A model generated the notes under the pieces. That model made no database searches, was not told the origin of the DNA, and worked only from the letters and a program-made list of their open reading frames with translations. A stretch of 23,439 nucleotides of DNA, from assembly GCA_037132275.1 (NCBI GenBank), contig JBAXPK010000040.1, positions 1-23,439 of the forward strand, given 5' to 3'. A program made the translations under genes and the position numbers. Shown one piece after another: positions 22,347 to 23,439 of the stretch (positions within the stretch are counted from its first letter, which is position 1; every line of letters starts with the position of its first letter). The stretch comes from JAABPW01 sp037132275. GTDB lineage: Bacteria; Verrucomicrobiota; Kiritimatiellia; CAIKKV01; CAITUY01.

Positions 22347-23439
22347 CAGAAGACGTCAAAGAGCAAGTTGGCGATTATGAGTTGCTGGAACTGATCGGGG
22401 ATGGCGCTCAAGGGCGGGTCTACAAAGCACGGTATCTGGGGGCGCCAACCGCCGAGATGTCGGCGGATGACATTGTCGCCGTCAAGTTGATCCGGATCAC
22501 CGGTGATGACGAGAAACTCCGCTCCAAGTTCAAAGCCCAGGCGGATATTTTGCGACGCCTGTCCCACACCAATATTGTGCGGTACCGCGACAGCTTTGCC
22601 TGGCATTCCGGCGAATGGGATGAGGCCCAGTGCCTGGCAATGGAATTTCTGGAAGGCGAAACGCTGACCGACCGCCTGAAAAAGGCGCTCACCGGTCTGC
22701 CATGGCCGGAAGTCGAGACGGTGTTTGAGCAATGTCTGGCCGGACTGATTCATGCCCGGGAGCGGGGGATCACGCACCGGGATCTCAAACCGTCCAATAT
22801 TTTCATCACCAAGGATGGCCTGGCCAAGGTGATTGACTTTGATATCGCCCGACAGGATGAAGGCGGCCAGATGAGCACCGCAGGGTGGAAGGGCACGTTT
22901 GATTACATGGCCCCCGATTTCATCACCATTTCCGGTTTCCGCGGTGATGAAGCCTCGGATATCTTCAGTCTCGGCGTATGTTTCTACCAGGCCTTGACTG
23001 GAAGCCTTCCCTTTGAGTCGCTCGGGGACTCGGCGCATATCGGGTATCTGAATCGGTGGAAGGACGGCGCGGCGCCCTCACCCTCTTTCCGGCCCGGTGT
23101 GTTCAGGGTATTAAGCAATGCCAAACCGTTTGTGGCACGTTGTCTGGCGGCAAAACGGGAACAGCGATACGCGTCCTTTGCGGCGATGCTCGAGGATTTC
23201 CGTAAAATACGACCCCGCCGGATCCGGCACAAAAACAAGGATGAATATGAATTGCTGGGCGTACTCGGACGCGGCGGATTTGGCGAAGTGTTCAAGGCGC
23301 GCCGGATTTCCGATGGCGCGTTGGTCGCCGTAAAACATCTTTTTGCCGAGAAGCAATCCGAACGGTTTATCAAGGAAGCCAAGATCCTGCAGCAGTATCC
23401 GCATCCCAATCTGGTGAAGTATTATGATTTTATGATTGT
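22343..23439 (+). CDS. Tandem-domain Ser/Thr protein kinase (3' end beyond the window)
   Basis: The visible 365 residues hold one complete and one incomplete Hanks-type kinase domain. Domain 1 (about 11-290): glycine loop IGDGAQGRVY, Lys48 in VAVK, catalytic HRDLKPSN (Asp147), then VIDFDIAR, where the DFG motif is DFD (165-167), and YMAPDF in place of the APE motif. Domain 2 starts at residue 300 (DEYELLGVLGRGGFGEVF) with Lys331 in VAVK and is cut at VKYYDFMIV. ATG 22343 overlaps the phosphatase stop (ATGA), so the pair is translationally coupled and likely acts as an opposing kinase/phosphatase module. Whether a sensor domain follows cannot be seen. Confidence 0.9.
   Translation, partial: MTEDVKEQVGDYELLELIGDGAQGRVYKARYLGAPTAEMSADDIVAVKLIRITGDDEKLRSKFKAQADILRRLSHTNIVRYRDSFAWHSGEWDEAQCLAMEFLEGETLTDRLKKALTGLPWPEVETVFEQCLAGLIHARERGITHRDLKPSNIFITKDGLAKVIDFDIARQDEGGQMSTAGWKGTFDYMAPDFITISGFRGDEASDIFSLGVCFYQALTGSLPFESLGDSAHIGYLNRWKDGAAPSPSFRPGVFRVLSNAKPFVARCLAAKREQRYASFAAMLEDFRKIRPRRIRHKNKDEYELLGVLGRGGFGEVFKARRISDGALVAVKHLFAEKQSERFIKEAKILQQYPHPNLVKYYDFMI

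Overview
The window carries about 20 tightly packed genes. Two are cut by the window edges, and no gene-free stretch exceeds about 200 bases. It looks like a chromosomal segment of a Gram-negative bacterium with moderately high GC. Evidence for a Gram-negative envelope is the periplasmic-glucan pair OpgG/OpgH and a putative outer lipoprotein. The two-domain nucleoside diphosphate kinase, the HTH-EIIA fusion, the tandem Ser/Thr kinase and the plant-like GLSLGE motif of FabD fit a member of the PVC group (Verrucomicrobiota, Kiritimatiellota or Lentisphaerota). That placement is an inference, not something the sequence proves.

Layout. (1) Positions 2-1970, + strand: the end of a tandem-domain nucleoside diphosphate kinase, overlapped by a class I aspartate aminotransferase. 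(2) Positions 1937-2073: a convergent junction holding a 47-bp tandem duplication of the aminotransferase gene end and one copy of a palindromic repeat. (3) Positions 2115-4627, - strand: a two-gene unit of an excisionase-type HTH/PTS-EIIA fusion, translationally coupled (GTGA overlap) to a fused aminodeoxychorismate synthase/lyase (PabB-PabC) for folate synthesis. A second copy of the palindromic repeat lies in frame inside pabBC. (4) Positions 4728-5345, + strand: a DEDDh exonuclease, divergent from the previous unit. (5) Positions 5463-11620, + strand: opgG, an unrecognised tail-anchored protein, opgH, and a cytosolic GH20-like glycosidase, apparently one operon for membrane-derived or periplasmic glucan synthesis and glycan turnover. 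(6) Positions 11687-18855, + strand: the conserved rsmD-coaD-yceD-rpmF-plsX-fabH-fabD-fabG-acpP-fabF cluster, joining ribosome maturation, CoA synthesis and fatty acid/phospholipid initiation. It starts at a probable leaderless promoter and has strong intrinsic terminators after acpP and after fabF. (7) Positions 18919-23439, + strand: a signalling operon of a six-FN3 putative lipoprotein, a membrane-anchored PP2C phosphatase and a tandem-domain Ser/Thr protein kinase. The phosphatase and kinase genes are coupled by a 4-bp overlap, and the kinase runs off the window.

The most unusual signals are the palindromic element that encodes the peptide RPFLPHEAAGDK in frame within PabB (reminiscent of Rickettsia palindromic elements); the tandem duplication that re-creates the aminotransferase stop region at the other copy; and the FN3 protein/PP2C/double-kinase operon, whose first kinase has DFD in place of DFG.
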